DNA of 43,654 nt from Candidatus Enterenecus stercoripullorum (GCA_018716015.1 DVKM01000042.1:1-43654); one strand, 5' to 3'; numbered from the stretch's first letter, positions 25,238 to 33,332 are shown. Notes: generated by a model not told the origin, from the sequence alone. Translations and numbers: made by a program.

Positions 25238-26545
25238 ATGGCAAAGTTAGAGTATGCGAAAGACGGTCGGCTTCTCTTCACCAAGGAGATGAAGGAAGAG
25301 TACACCCTGCTCATGCCCCAGATGCTTCCCGTCCACTTCGGGATGTTCCGCAAACTGCTGGAGCTGGAGGGCTACAAGGTGGATATGCTCACCACCAACC
25401 ACCGGGGCATCGTGGACGAGGGGCTGAAATACGTTCACAACGACACCTGCTACCCCGCCCTGCTGGTCATCGGCCAGCTTATCGACGCGGTGAAGCACGG
25501 CGGCTACGATCCCCACAAGGTGGCCCTGCTCATCACCCAGACCGGCGGCGGCTGCCGGGCCTCCAACTATATTCACCTGCTGCGCAAGGCCCTGGAGAAG
25601 GCGGATATGTCCTACATCCCCGTCATCTCCGTCAACCTGTCCGGTATGGAGAAGAACCCCGGCTGGTCCCTCACCCTGCCCCTGATCCGTAAGATGATCT
25701 ATGCCATGATGTACGGCGATCTCATCGTCAACGTGGCCAACCAGGTGCGCCCCTATGAGATCACCAGTGGGGATACCGACAACATGGTAGAGGACTGGGA
25801 AAACCGGCTCATTGAGAGCTTCCAGGCAGGGCGCGGCATGAGCCGCAAGCAGATGCAATCCCTCTTCGCCCAGATCTGTTCCGACTTTGAGACCATTCCT
25901 GTCACCCAGGAGGAGAAGGTCAAGGTGGGCGTGGTGGGGGAGATCTACGTCAAGTTCTCCCCTCTGGGCAACAACAACCTGGAGGATTTTCTCCTGTCCG
26001 AAGGAGCGGAACCTGTGGTTCCCGGCCTGACCGACTTTATCATCTTCAAGGTCTTCAATCGGGAATCCGACGTGGATCTATACGGCGGCAAGCGGCTGAA
26101 GAAGGCAGTGGTGCGCCTATTCAAGGGCTATATTGAAAACTGCCAGAAGGACATGATTGCCGCGCTGAAAAACAGCCGCTTCCGCGCCCCGGGCACTTTT
26201 GAGGAGATGCACAAGCTGGTCCACGGCTACCTGGGGGACGGCAACAAGATGGGGGAGGGTTGGCTGCTCACCGGCGAGATGCTGGAGCTGATCCACTCCG
26301 GGGTGCCCAACATCGTGTGCACCCAGCCCTTCGGCTGCCTGCCCAACCATATCGTGGGCAAGGGCATGATCCGCAAGTTGAAGGACGACTACCCCAACTC
26401 CAACATTGTGGCCATCGACTACGACCCCGGCGCCACCAAGATCAACCAGGAAAACCGCATCAAACTTATGCTGGCCAACGCCAAGGCCCTAGCCAAACAG
26501 GAGCGGGAGGCGGAAGAGGAGAAGGAGCTGGCCGGGGTGGTGTGA
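25238..26545 (+). CDS. 2-hydroxyacyl-CoA dehydratase-like (HgdB-type) protein, activase partner
   Basis: A 435-residue cytoplasmic protein of the HgdB/DUF2229 group. Conserved cysteines occur in YVHNDTCYPALLVIGQL, QTGGGCRASNYIHL and CTQPFGCLPNHI, likely ligands for a [4Fe-4S] or double-cubane cluster. Residues VAIDYDPGATKINQENR lie near the end. It follows the activase by 34 nt, with AAAGGA before its ATG. In other Clostridia as I know them, these two sections form one ~1,400-residue polypeptide; 978 plus 435 gives the same total. It is probably an ATP-driven reductase or dehydratase module; its substrate cannot be assigned. Confidence 0.85.
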   Translation: MAKLEYAKDGRLLFTKEMKEEYTLLMPQMLPVHFGMFRKLLELEGYKVDMLTTNHRGIVDEGLKYVHNDTCYPALLVIGQLIDAVKHGGYDPHKVALLITQTGGGCRASNYIHLLRKALEKADMSYIPVISVNLSGMEKNPGWSLTLPLIRKMIYAMMYGDLIVNVANQVRPYEITSGDTDNMVEDWENRLIESFQAGRGMSRKQMQSLFAQICSDFETIPVTQEEKVKVGVVGEIYVKFSPLGNNNLEDFLLSEGAEPVVPGLTDFIIFKVFNRESDVDLYGGKRLKKAVVRLFKGYIENCQKDMIAALKNSRFRAPGTFEEMHKLVHGYLGDGNKMGEGWLLTGEMLELIHSGVPNIVCTQPFGCLPNHIVGKGMIRKLKDDYPNSNIVAIDYDPGATKINQENRIKLMLANAKALAKQEREAEEEKELAGVV

Positions 26546-26623
26546 GTTGTTCCCGGGCAAAATGCTTGTACGCGCCACCCGGCGCGATATGTCCTGCCAC
26601 CCCATGTCATGGATGTGATCGCA

Positions 26624-27190
26624 ATGTCTGAACAACTGCGCTTCGTTGACGCTTGTACCCAGGAACACTTCCAGGCTATGTCCCTGATCCATGCCCTGGG
26701 CTGGAGGGACACCTATGTGGGCTACGTCCCCGACGAGTATATGGCCCGGGAGATTACCGACACTCGGTGGGTCCCCTACTTCCGAGAAGATTTTGAAACC
26801 GGGCGCTGTCACGGGCTGCTCCTGTACCGGGATGATATTCCGGTGGCCTGTATCAACTATGGCCCCGCCCGAGTCGGCCCCAGCCCCAGGCAGAGCAGCC
26901 TGGTCCAATTCGACTCCCGGGGCTATGAGGGATGGGGAGAGATCATCTCCTTCTACACCCATCCCCGGGAGCGAGGAAAGGGCTACGGCGGCATGCTCTT
27001 TGAAGAGGCCGTCCGGCGTCTGAAGACGGACGGCTACCCTGACGCTTTCGTCTTTGTCCTCCGGGAAAATGAGAAAGCCCGACGCTTCTATGCTCGCCAC
27101 GGGTTCTCCTGGGACGGCACCCATGCGGACATCCCCTTTCCGCCGGACGCCGTGTGCGTAGACCTGCGGTACACCAAACACCTGCAATGA
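26624..27190 (+). CDS. GNAT-family N-acetyltransferase
   Basis: A 188-residue acetyltransferase with the acetyl-CoA-binding A motif ISFYTHPRERGKGYGGMLFEEA (its core is HPRERGKGYGG) and the B-motif region NEKARRFYARHGFSWDG. The substrate is unknown. I chose the ATG at 26624; an in-frame ATG at 26609 is possible, and neither has a strong ribosome-binding site. It comes 78 nt after the dehydratase-like gene and may be read from the same transcript. A perfect bidirectional terminator follows directly. Confidence 0.87.
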   Translation: MSEQLRFVDACTQEHFQAMSLIHALGWRDTYVGYVPDEYMAREITDTRWVPYFREDFETGRCHGLLLYRDDIPVACINYGPARVGPSPRQSSLVQFDSRGYEGWGEIISFYTHPRERGKGYGGMLFEEAVRRLKTDGYPDAFVFVLRENEKARRFYARHGFSWDGTHADIPFPPDAVCVDLRYTKHLQ

Positions 27191-27196
27191 ATGGAT

Positions 27197-27228
27197 AAAA
27201 GCCCACCGGCCGCGGCCGGTGGGCTTTT
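27197..27228. terminator. Bidirectional terminator after the acetyltransferase gene
   Basis: A perfect 32-nt palindrome: AAAAGCCCACCGGCCG followed at once by its complement. It has A4 at one end and T4 at the other and separates convergent genes. Confidence 0.9.
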
Positions 27229-27256
27229 GCAGTTTTTTATGGTACTGTATGTGTAC

Positions 27257-27508
27257 TCAGCAGCCTTTCAGGGCGTGGGCCAGCTGGTCGGGGCAGGAGG
27301 TGCCCTTGGAACCGCAGTGGATGCCCTCCATGCGGCGCACCGCCTCTTCCGGAGTCATGCCCACCAGCAGGGAGGAAATTCCCTGGAGGTTGCCGTTGCA
27401 GCCCCCCTCGATCCGCACGGCCTGAATGACGCCGTCCTCCACGTCGATCTCCATATGGCGGGCGCAAACGCCATTGGGCTGATATGAAATGGTCTGCATT
27501 GCGATCAT
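27257..27508 (-). CDS. TSCPD-domain protein, TIGR03905-type four-cysteine family
   Basis: An 83-residue protein with the pattern GVCARHMEIDVEDG, GGCNGNLQGISSLL, GIHCGSKGTSCPDQLA and a C-terminal GC. These are the conserved cysteines of the short TSCPD family TIGR03905. TSCPD domains also occur at the end of some ribonucleotide reductases, but the function of the stand-alone form is unknown; metal binding is plausible. AAGGAG lies close (4 nt) to the chosen ATG; another ATG 9 nt downstream is possible. It is the last gene before the bidirectional terminator. Confidence 0.82.
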   Translation of the reverse strand: MIAMQTISYQPNGVCARHMEIDVEDGVIQAVRIEGGCNGNLQGISSLLVGMTPEEAVRRMEGIHCGSKGTSCPDQLAHALKGC

Positions 27509-27622
27509 CGATCTCCTTCCTGAAAGTCAAGAGACATTATATCATCTTCCGGCAGAGACCGCAAGTCTGGAAAAGGGTGCTTTTTCATGCCTGGCCGCCG
27601 TTCATTCCTCCCCGTCCAGGGG

Positions 27623-27991
27623 CTAGTCCTCTCCCCGGCGGAACGCCTCCATTTGCAGAGAGTCCTTGTGCTCCAGGCTGCGCTCCCCCGCCAGGCCCTC
27701 CACATGATGAGTCAGCTCGTGGCGCAGGGTAAAGCGCAGCTCCTCCTCCCACACCTGGCGGGGCTCTTCTGAGAGCAAGGCCGCGAAAGAGCCGTAGTAC
27801 AGGTTGATGTACCGCCCCATCCCGTCCCAGCAGTACTCCCCCATGATATACACATCCTCCCCGGCCTCCGGATCAGGCACTGTGTCCTCCAGCAGCAGAA
27901 TGCCGCCGTTGAGGTCCTGGAACAGCTCCTGGGGATATTCCTCCACCGCCTCATCCAGGATGTCGTTTACTTCGTCAATGGATAAAATCAC
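27623..27991 (-). CDS. Minimal zinc metallopeptidase (zincin-1 type)
   Basis: A 122-residue protein with the zinc site RHELTHHVEGLAG (HExxH) near residue 90 and the N-terminal pattern of short bacterial zincins (PF06262-like), which are usually 110-140 residues. No signal peptide is seen, so it is cytoplasmic. Its substrate is unknown. The GTG start at 27991 overlaps the stop of the upstream MerR-RDD frame (GTGA), so translation was coupled to that now-broken gene. No strong ribosome-binding site of its own is visible, so damage upstream could reduce its expression. Confidence 0.8.
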   Translation of the reverse strand: MILSIDEVNDILDEAVEEYPQELFQDLNGGILLLEDTVPDPEAGEDVYIMGEYCWDGMGRYINLYYGSFAALLSEEPRQVWEEELRFTLRHELTHHVEGLAGERSLEHKDSLQMEAFRRGED

Positions 27992-28578
27992 CGTATCTCA
28001 CTTCCCTCTAATGATAGGGTCACCGTACGCCGGAACCGCGGGTTCTCTCCTACGGCCTGCAAAAACTGGCCCTGCCCGTCATAGCCCTGCCGCTCCACCT
28101 GCTGGGTGATGTAAATCCCCCGGCACTCCCCCTGAAACTGATCCCGCGTATCCTCCCAGAACTCCGCCCAGCCGGCGGCGTCGAAGGTGAAGCAGTTGAA
28201 GTCTCGCTGGGCTCCCGCCAGGGCAAGGGCCGCTGCCAGGGCGTAGCTCTGCCCGATGTAGACATAATCCGTATAGGCAGTTTCGGAAAATTGGATCCAG
28301 GTCACCCAGCCGTCCTCCGATGTGCCGAACACCAGGTCTGAGCAGTACAGGGGGCCGAGGGGCTCAAAGTAGGTGACCCCCCATCCCTCATCCCGCAGGA
28401 CCCACCGCCCGGTGGCGTCCAGAATCTCCGGGCTGTCCGGGTCCACCATGTCCAGGTAGAAGTTGAAGTTCTCACAATATTCCTCCACGGTGAGGTCTCC
28501 CCGGTTGGGAGGCAGGAGGTACTGCAGAGCCACTGCCACGCCCAGGAATATCACCGCCGCCCGCGCCCCCAGCCACAT
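27988..28578 (-). CDS. Open 196-codon 3' part of the MerR-RDD gene
   Basis: This frame is open from an ATG at 28578 and could still be translated alone. It begins with a membrane segment (ARAAVIFLGVAVALQYLL) followed by a probably extracytoplasmic domain of ~165 residues of unknown fold (PPNRGDLTVEEYCENFNFY, DEGWGVTYF). The same frame continues upstream past a single TAG as RDCRDGADCQWDYGELW, which reads like the continuation of the RDD protein, so I regard it as the C-terminal part of that gene. No ribosome-binding site precedes the ATG. It overlaps the zincin gene start by 4 nt. Confidence 0.45.
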   Translation of the reverse strand: MWLGARAAVIFLGVAVALQYLLPPNRGDLTVEEYCENFNFYLDMVDPDSPEILDATGRWVLRDEGWGVTYFEPLGPLYCSDLVFGTSEDGWVTWIQFSETAYTDYVYIGQSYALAAALALAGAQRDFNCFTFDAAGWAEFWEDTRDQFQGECRGIYITQQVERQGYDGQGQFLQAVGENPRFRRTVTLSLEGSEIR

Positions 28579-29467
28579 CAGCCAGAACAGGGAACGGTCC
28601 TCCCGGGTGTACCGCCACAGCTCCCCGTAGTCCCACTGGCAGTCCGCCCCGTCCCTACAGTCGCGCTAGCATTTCCAGCCCCACCACAGGTTGTAGATGG
28701 GGATGTGGAATCCATAGCCACGGGAGAACACCTCCCAGCCCCGGCTCCATGCCTGGGACAGGGAGAGCTTCCCCCCAAGGGATTGCGCAGCTTCAGTCCG
28801 AGGACCCATTTCGCCGGCGTCCAGCCCCAAAGATGGAGCCACAGGGGCTCGGCGAGAAACATGAGAGCCAGCGCGGCCAGTGCGATCAGCCAGTGGGCAA
28901 AGGAGCCGGCGCGCAACAGATTCACTCGGAGTCCCAGCCCCAAAATGGTGCAGATAAGCAGTTCATAGATGGACGCATCCCCCCCGGGCCGCCAGCAGCC
29001 GCATCCAAGGGTGGCTGACGGCTTGGCTCTCCCGGTGGATCTCCTCCTCCATGGTGGGAAAATAACGTTTTTCCCACTGTCTTGGCAGTTGGGGCTGTCC
29101 ATGCGCCTCCAGCTCCCGCAGCAGCGGCTCCGGCTCCAGGACGGCGTACTCCACCCCAGAGGACTGGATCCGGCGGCACACCTGGGCCGCCCCCCTTCAG
29201 GCGGGCCCGATCTCCCTCCAGCCGGTTGAGCTGGAAGAACACGGCCTGCTCCAACGCGAGCTTGCCCTGCTGCACCAGGCGAATGGTACCAAGATCCACC
29301 TGGAGGGAGCGCAGCAACTTGATCTTCTCCAGGGTGCGCACGTCCTCCTCAGAATAGTCCCGGTAGCCGTTGTCCAGCCGTCGGGGGGACAGCAGCCCCT
29401 TCCGCTCATAGTACCGGATGTTGGCCCGGACGATTCCCGTGCGTGCTTCCAGCTCCTTGATAGTCAT
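27988..29467 (-). pseudogene. Broken MerR-RDD membrane regulator gene (three poly-G indels and one stop)
   Basis: From the ATG at 29467 (AAGGGAG upstream) the frame encodes a MerR helix-turn-helix domain (ELEARTGIVRANIRYYERKG, ~80 residues). Homology then continues in other frames. An extra G in the G6 run at 29195-29190 shifts it, another in the G7 run at 28985-28979 shifts it again into an RDD-type membrane domain (LLICTILGLGLRVNLL, WTPAKWVLGLKLRNP), and a missing G at 28776-28771 shifts it a third time. A TAG at 28668-28666 then interrupts it. Undoing the three indels gives exactly 493 codons in one frame. The promoter has MerR-type 19-nt spacing. It could be a decaying gene, a phase-variable locus, or assembly error at homopolymers. 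Confidence 0.75.
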
Positions 29468-29540
29468 GGATCAGTCTCCCTTCGCCGCCCACACATTTAG
29501 GCGGGTCTCCCCGACCTGCGCCGTGGGCTTTTACACTCAT

Positions 29541-29571
29541 AGGATAAGGGATCAAGGAACTTCACAGTCAA
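29541..29571 (-). promoter_or_regulatory. MerR-type promoter with 19-nt spacer
   Basis: On the minus strand, TTGACT (29571-29566) and TATCCT (29546-29541) are separated by 19 nt, the over-long spacing characteristic of promoters untwisted by MerR-family regulators. It lies ~75 nt before the MerR-RDD start, suggesting autoregulation. Confidence 0.55.
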
Positions 29572-29601
29572 GACTTTTTTGAAATTTTTCCATCTTTTCT
29601 C

Positions 29602-30399
29602 CTACAGCACGATCAGGCCGTACTTCCGGCTCAGATGGTCCAGCTCTTCCCTCTCCAGCTCGCCGGTGCCATCGTAGAAAGCCCGGCCCTGGTACACCCG
29701 CATGGCCGCCCCCAGCAGCTCAGGCACGTCCGACCACAGACACAGGGCCTTGCGCACCGCGTACTGGTGCTGGGCGAAGATGTCCACGTCGTCCTGCTCT
29801 AGAATGGCGATCTTCACCGCCCCCACTGGGTCATCCTCTGCCTCAATAATGTCCTCCAGGAGATCGGGGGTACACTCCAGCTCCTCCCCCACGTCAACGG
29901 TCCGGGTGAGAAAGCAGGGGGCGGTGCTGCTGGCGCAGGGGATCACGTCCGGATCCTGGGGGCTGGGCTGATAGGGATATAAAGTGATCTTTCCATCCCA
30001 GCAGAAAAATAGGGGAACATGGGCGTAATCCGCCAGCTGTTGCAGCAGCTCCCCAGCCAGCGCCGGGCGGCAGTTCAGCCCAAAGGCCGCCGCCCCCATG
30101 CCCTCCGCCACAAACAGGGCGGCCAGCATGTGCACCCCGGTCACCGACTCCCCGTCCTCACCACAGGCCCAGGACACCCAGGGGGCGTCCAGTCCGCCCT
30201 CTTTTACCGCCAGGGTGGCTGCCCGGCACTCGGCCATGGTAATCATGCAGTTGATGTGTACCGGGCCCTGGCCCTCCTGCTTCAGCCGAGTTCGGTACCG
30301 CTCCACCAGTTCCTCAAAGCTACTCTCCCCTGCCGGCGCCACGTCCAGGCCCAGCGGCCCCAGCACCTGACGGAATAGGGGTACTGTTTCATCCTCCAT
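29602..30399 (-). CDS. Homocysteine S-methyltransferase-like protein, short form
   Basis: A 265-residue protein. Residues ~25-130 follow the barrel pattern of homocysteine S-methyltransferases (CRAATLAVKEGG, DAPWVSWAC, AAAFGLNCRPALAGELLQQL). The region after ~135 is not recognisable except for RVYQGRAFYDGTGELEREEL at the end. The N-terminal barrel strands that usually precede are absent, and the Cys-Cys zinc motif near the end of the true family is not seen. It may have lost methyltransferase activity. I chose the ATG at 30399, with AGGAG 9 nt upstream; a GTG 6 nt earlier is too close to that site. The gene stands alone between pdxY-like and the MerR-RDD unit. Confidence 0.5.
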   Translation of the reverse strand: MEDETVPLFRQVLGPLGLDVAPAGESSFEELVERYRTRLKQEGQGPVHINCMITMAECRAATLAVKEGGLDAPWVSWACGEDGESVTGVHMLAALFVAEGMGAAAFGLNCRPALAGELLQQLADYAHVPLFFCWDGKITLYPYQPSPQDPDVIPCASSTAPCFLTRTVDVGEELECTPDLLEDIIEAEDDPVGAVKIAILEQDDVDIFAQHQYAVRKALCLWSDVPELLGAAMRVYQGRAFYDGTGELEREELDHLSRKYGLIVL

Positions 30400-30541
30400 G
30401 TTCACGCACTCCTATGCACAAAATCTTCATGGAACGTACATCTGTCCCCGCCGGAAAAGGCAAGGCTCATCCCAGTTTTATAAATCCTGGATTGCTCATA
30501 ATCCCGTCGCCTTCCAGCATATGGATGGACAGAGGTTGTCC

Positions 30542-31369
30542 TCAAGGGCGCAGCAAACCCAGCAGGGGCTCAAAGGCAACGCCCTCCCGGCGCGGGGTTT
30601 CCAGCGCCAGGGTGCGCTCCACACACCGGCGGACAAAGTCCACCGCCCGGATAACGCCGGCCTCCAGGCCATCCCCCCGTACCAGGCTCCCGGTGAGCAC
30701 TGCAGCAAACAGGTCCCCTGTCCCCGGATATTCCTCCGGGGCCTTCTCCCCGGTATAGATTCCCGTCCACCCGCTCTCCCGGTCAAACCAGGCCGCGCCG
30801 ATCCGTCCGGGCTCCGGGGCCACCCCGGTGACCACCACGCTGCGCGCTCCCCCATCCGACAGCAGCCGGGCCAGCTCCTGGCCGTCCCGGGGCAGCTCCG
30901 CCATCTCCCGGCCCAGCAGCACCGCCGCCTCGGTCAGATTTGGGGTGATGAAATCGGCATGCCGGCACAGCTCTTTCATGGCCCGGGCCAGCTCCGGGGT
31001 GACGGAGCGGTATAGCCTGCCGCCGTCCCCCAGCACCGGATCCACCAGGACAAGGCCCCCAGTCTTCTTCAGCTTTTCCACCGCCTCCCGGGCCAGCCCT
31101 GCCTGCTCTATGGAGGAGAGATAGCCGGTGTACACCCCGTCAAAGGTCAGTTCCAGATGCTCCCAGTGTTCCAAGGCGCCCCGCAGCTGCCCGGCCAGCT
31201 CGGTACGCTCCACCGGGCCGAAGCCCCCGGTGTGGCTGGACAGCACCGCCGTGGGCAGCGGGCAGCACTGGATCCCCATGGCCGACAGCACGGGAAGAAT
31301 GACCGCCAGGGAGCAGCGGCCCAGGCAGGACAGGTCGTGGACCGCCGCCACCCGGTCGATCTGAGCCAT
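30542..31369 (-). CDS. pdxY: Pyridoxamine/pyridoxal kinase
   Basis: A 275-residue kinase of the PfkB/ribokinase superfamily in the PdxY/PdxK branch, phosphorylating B6 vitamers to pyridoxal or pyridoxamine phosphate. Motifs are AVHDLSCLGRCSL near the start, VDPVLGDGG (substrate/ATP region), DFITPNLTEAAVLLG, and the anion hole with catalytic Asp in YPGTGDLFAAVLTG. I chose the ATG at 31369, with AAGGGGG 9 nt upstream; the frame continues 13 codons further. The exact preference among B6 forms cannot be told. It is apparently monocistronic; the 142 nt downstream hold no clear terminator. Confidence 0.87.
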   Translation of the reverse strand: MAQIDRVAAVHDLSCLGRCSLAVILPVLSAMGIQCCPLPTAVLSSHTGGFGPVERTELAGQLRGALEHWEHLELTFDGVYTGYLSSIEQAGLAREAVEKLKKTGGLVLVDPVLGDGGRLYRSVTPELARAMKELCRHADFITPNLTEAAVLLGREMAELPRDGQELARLLSDGGARSVVVTGVAPEPGRIGAAWFDRESGWTGIYTGEKAPEEYPGTGDLFAAVLTGSLVRGDGLEAGVIRAVDFVRRCVERTLALETPRREGVAFEPLLGLLRP

Positions 31370-31501
31370 TTTTCTTTTCCCCCTTGTCCCTACGCCCGCG
31401 CTTTCCAAATCGCAGAGGATCCCCCGCGGACATTGATGTTCAGCATATGATTATATCCAACCTGGCAGGGGATTGCAATCCCGAAATTCCCCCGGCTCTT
31501 C

Positions 31502-31530
31502 TTTACACCTTTCGACAAACTTGCTATACT
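31502..31530 (+). promoter_or_regulatory. Promoter of the DUF3048 lipoprotein gene
   Basis: TTTACA at 31502-31507, a 17-nt spacer and TATACT at 31525-31530, 28 nt before the ATG. Confidence 0.8.
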
Positions 31531-31558
31531 GGTCTCAACCACCAAGGAGGCGATTCCC

Positions 31559-32650
31559 ATGCGACGGGTTCTTTCCCTTTTGACCGCTCTGTCAGCCCTT
31601 CTGCTCCTGACCGCCTGCCATACCGCCGGGGACGGACCGCTACCCACCGGCAGCTCCCAAGTCTCTTCCACGCCCGTGCTCACCCAGACCGCTCAACCCA
31701 CGCCGGAGCCAACTCCCCAGTTCATCAATCCCCTCACCGGCCTGCCCTGTGAAACCGACCTGTCCGGCCAGAAGCCGGTGGCCGTCATGCTCAACAACCT
31801 TAAACAGGCCCTTCCCCAGCAGGGCAACGGCCAGGCGGACATTCTCTACGAGGTGCTGGCAGAAGGGGGCATCACCCGGATGTTGGCCGTATATCAGGAC
31901 CCCGCCTGCATCGGTCCCATCGGCGCGGTGCGCTCCGCCCGGCTGTATTACTGGCAGTTGGCCCTGGGCCATGACGCGGTGTACATCCACGCCGGGGGCA
32001 GCCCCGAATTCTATTCCGTCAGGCGAAACCAGGGGGCGGTCACGGTGGACGGGGTAAACGGTTACTACTCCTCTGCCGCCGCGGGGCTGTTTTGGCGGGA
32101 CCGGGAGCGCGTCGAGGGCCACTACTATGACTATGAACACTCTCTGCTCACCTCAGGGGAGGCCATCTCCACCGTTCTGACGGAAGACGGCATCCTAGGC
32201 CCCCACCGGGAAGGCTTCACCTACGAGATGACCTTTGTTGCCGACGGCACCCCCGCCGGCGGCCGGGACGCCAGCGTGGTCACCGTCCCCTTCTCCAATT
32301 ATAAGACCGGGGTGTTCCGCTATGACGGAGGATCCGGCCTGTACCGGGTGGAGGAGTACGGCGAGCCCTATCTGGACGGCAACGACGGCGCCCAGGTGGC
32401 CGTCGCCAATCTGCTGATCCTTCAAACCGCCTGCACCGTGGTGGACAGCGATGGGCGGCTGAGCGTAGACCTGTCCTCCGGGGAGGGTTGGTACGCCTGC
32501 GGCGGCCGGCTCATCCCCATCACCTGGAGCAAGGGCAGAGCCCAAAACCAGCTGCACTACTATACCGGAGATGGCCAGCCCCTCCCCCTCCAGGCAGGCA
32601 AGAGCTATGTGTGCATCATTCCCGCCAGCCGGGAGATCACGGTGGAATGA
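31559..32650 (+). CDS. DUF3048-family (YerB-like) lipoprotein
   Basis: A 363-residue exported lipoprotein. The signal peptide has a basic start, a hydrophobic core and a lipobox LTAC with Cys at residue ~20. A Thr/Pro/Gln-rich linker follows, then the DUF3048 N-terminal domain (NPLTGLPCE, KPVAVMLNN, QADILYEVLAEGGITRMLAVY, IGAVRSAR) and the C-terminal domain (VPFSNYKTGVFRYD, ACTVVDSDGR, WSKGRAQNQLHYYT). YerB-like proteins are common in Firmicutes; their biochemical role is not established. AAGGAGG precedes the ATG. The gene has its own promoter and a terminator shared with convergent pgsA. Confidence 0.92.
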   Translation: MRRVLSLLTALSALLLLTACHTAGDGPLPTGSSQVSSTPVLTQTAQPTPEPTPQFINPLTGLPCETDLSGQKPVAVMLNNLKQALPQQGNGQADILYEVLAEGGITRMLAVYQDPACIGPIGAVRSARLYYWQLALGHDAVYIHAGGSPEFYSVRRNQGAVTVDGVNGYYSSAAAGLFWRDRERVEGHYYDYEHSLLTSGEAISTVLTEDGILGPHREGFTYEMTFVADGTPAGGRDASVVTVPFSNYKTGVFRYDGGSGLYRVEEYGEPYLDGNDGAQVAVANLLILQTACTVVDSDGRLSVDLSSGEGWYACGGRLIPITWSKGRAQNQLHYYTGDGQPLPLQAGKSYVCIIPASREITVE

Positions 32651-32664
32651 CCTGCTGCCGAAAT

Positions 32665-32698
32665 ACCCCCACCAGCCCGCATTTGGGCCGGTGGGGGT
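32665..32698. terminator. Terminator between convergent DUF3048 and pgsA genes
   Basis: ACCCCCACC at 32665-32673 pairs with GGTGGGGGT at 32690-32698, with further pairing GCCC/GGGC inside. It is GC-rich with modest T tails on both sides. Confidence 0.7.
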
Positions 32699-32714
32699 GC
32701 GTGTTTTCACAGGT

Positions 32715-33239
32715 TTACTTGTTCCAGTTGAGTACATCCTTGTTCTTCACAAAATACTCCACACCGGAGTACAGGGTGGTGGCGGCGATGACGGCCACGC
32801 ACACATAGTCCACCTCAGATGGAACAGGCAGGTGCATCAGACACAGGCACACCATGGTGGAGAAAGTCTTGACCTTCCCAGACCAGGCTGCGGCGATCAC
32901 CCGGCCGTTGTCCACCGCCACCAGCCGCAGGCCGGACACGGCAAACTCCCGGGCTACCACGATGACCAGGGCCCAGGCGGGCAGGCGGCCCACCGAGCAG
33001 AACCACAGCATGGAGCTGAGCACCAGCACCTTGTCCGCCAGAGGATCCATGAACTTGCCGAAGTCAGTGGTCTGGTTGTAGTGCCTTGCAATGTAACCGT
33101 CCACAAAATCCGTCAGGCTGGCGATGACGAAGATGGCCAGGGCCACATAGGCGGCGCCTGGAAAGCCCCAGTACAGCACCACCAGATACACCGGGATCAG
33201 AGCCACCCGCAGCATGGTCAGCTTGTTGGCTGTGTTCAT
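32715..33239 (-). CDS. pgsA: CDP-diacylglycerol--glycerol-3-phosphate 3-phosphatidyltransferase
   Basis: A 174-residue membrane enzyme making phosphatidylglycerol phosphate, the first committed step to phosphatidylglycerol. The CDP-alcohol phosphotransferase motif is complete: DGYIARHYNQTTDFGKFMDP and the following LAD. About five membrane segments. The ATG at 33239 overlaps the stop of a 31-codon ORF (ATGA), with AAAGGAG upstream. It is the last gene of the recA-recX-rimO series; rimO-pgsA adjacency is common in Firmicutes. Confidence 0.95.
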   Translation of the reverse strand: MNTANKLTMLRVALIPVYLVVLYWGFPGAAYVALAIFVIASLTDFVDGYIARHYNQTTDFGKFMDPLADKVLVLSSMLWFCSVGRLPAWALVIVVAREFAVSGLRLVAVDNGRVIAAAWSGKVKTFSTMVCLCLMHLPVPSEVDYVCVAVIAATTLYSGVEYFVKNKDVLNWNK

Positions 33240-33331
33240 AACTGTTCTCTCTCCTTTTCCCGCTCCTGGGCCAGGGCCCAGCTGTCCGGGTATTTCTCCC
33301 GCAGATAGCGGGCAAAGGGATTGTCCTCCAC
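33236..33331 (-). CDS. Candidate 31-residue protein between rimO and pgsA
   Basis: A GTG-started frame fills the whole rimO-pgsA gap. It starts 1 nt after the rimO stop, has CGAGGAT 7 nt upstream, and its TGA overlaps the pgsA ATG (ATGA). The product starts with DNPFARYLREKYPDSWALA after the first two residues and ends in a charged EREKEREQL. The exact end-to-end fit suggests a translated coupling peptide or small protein; chance is not excluded for so short a frame. I recognise no family. Confidence 0.45.
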   Translation of the reverse strand: MEDNPFARYLREKYPDSWALAQEREKEREQL

Positions 33332-33332
33332 G

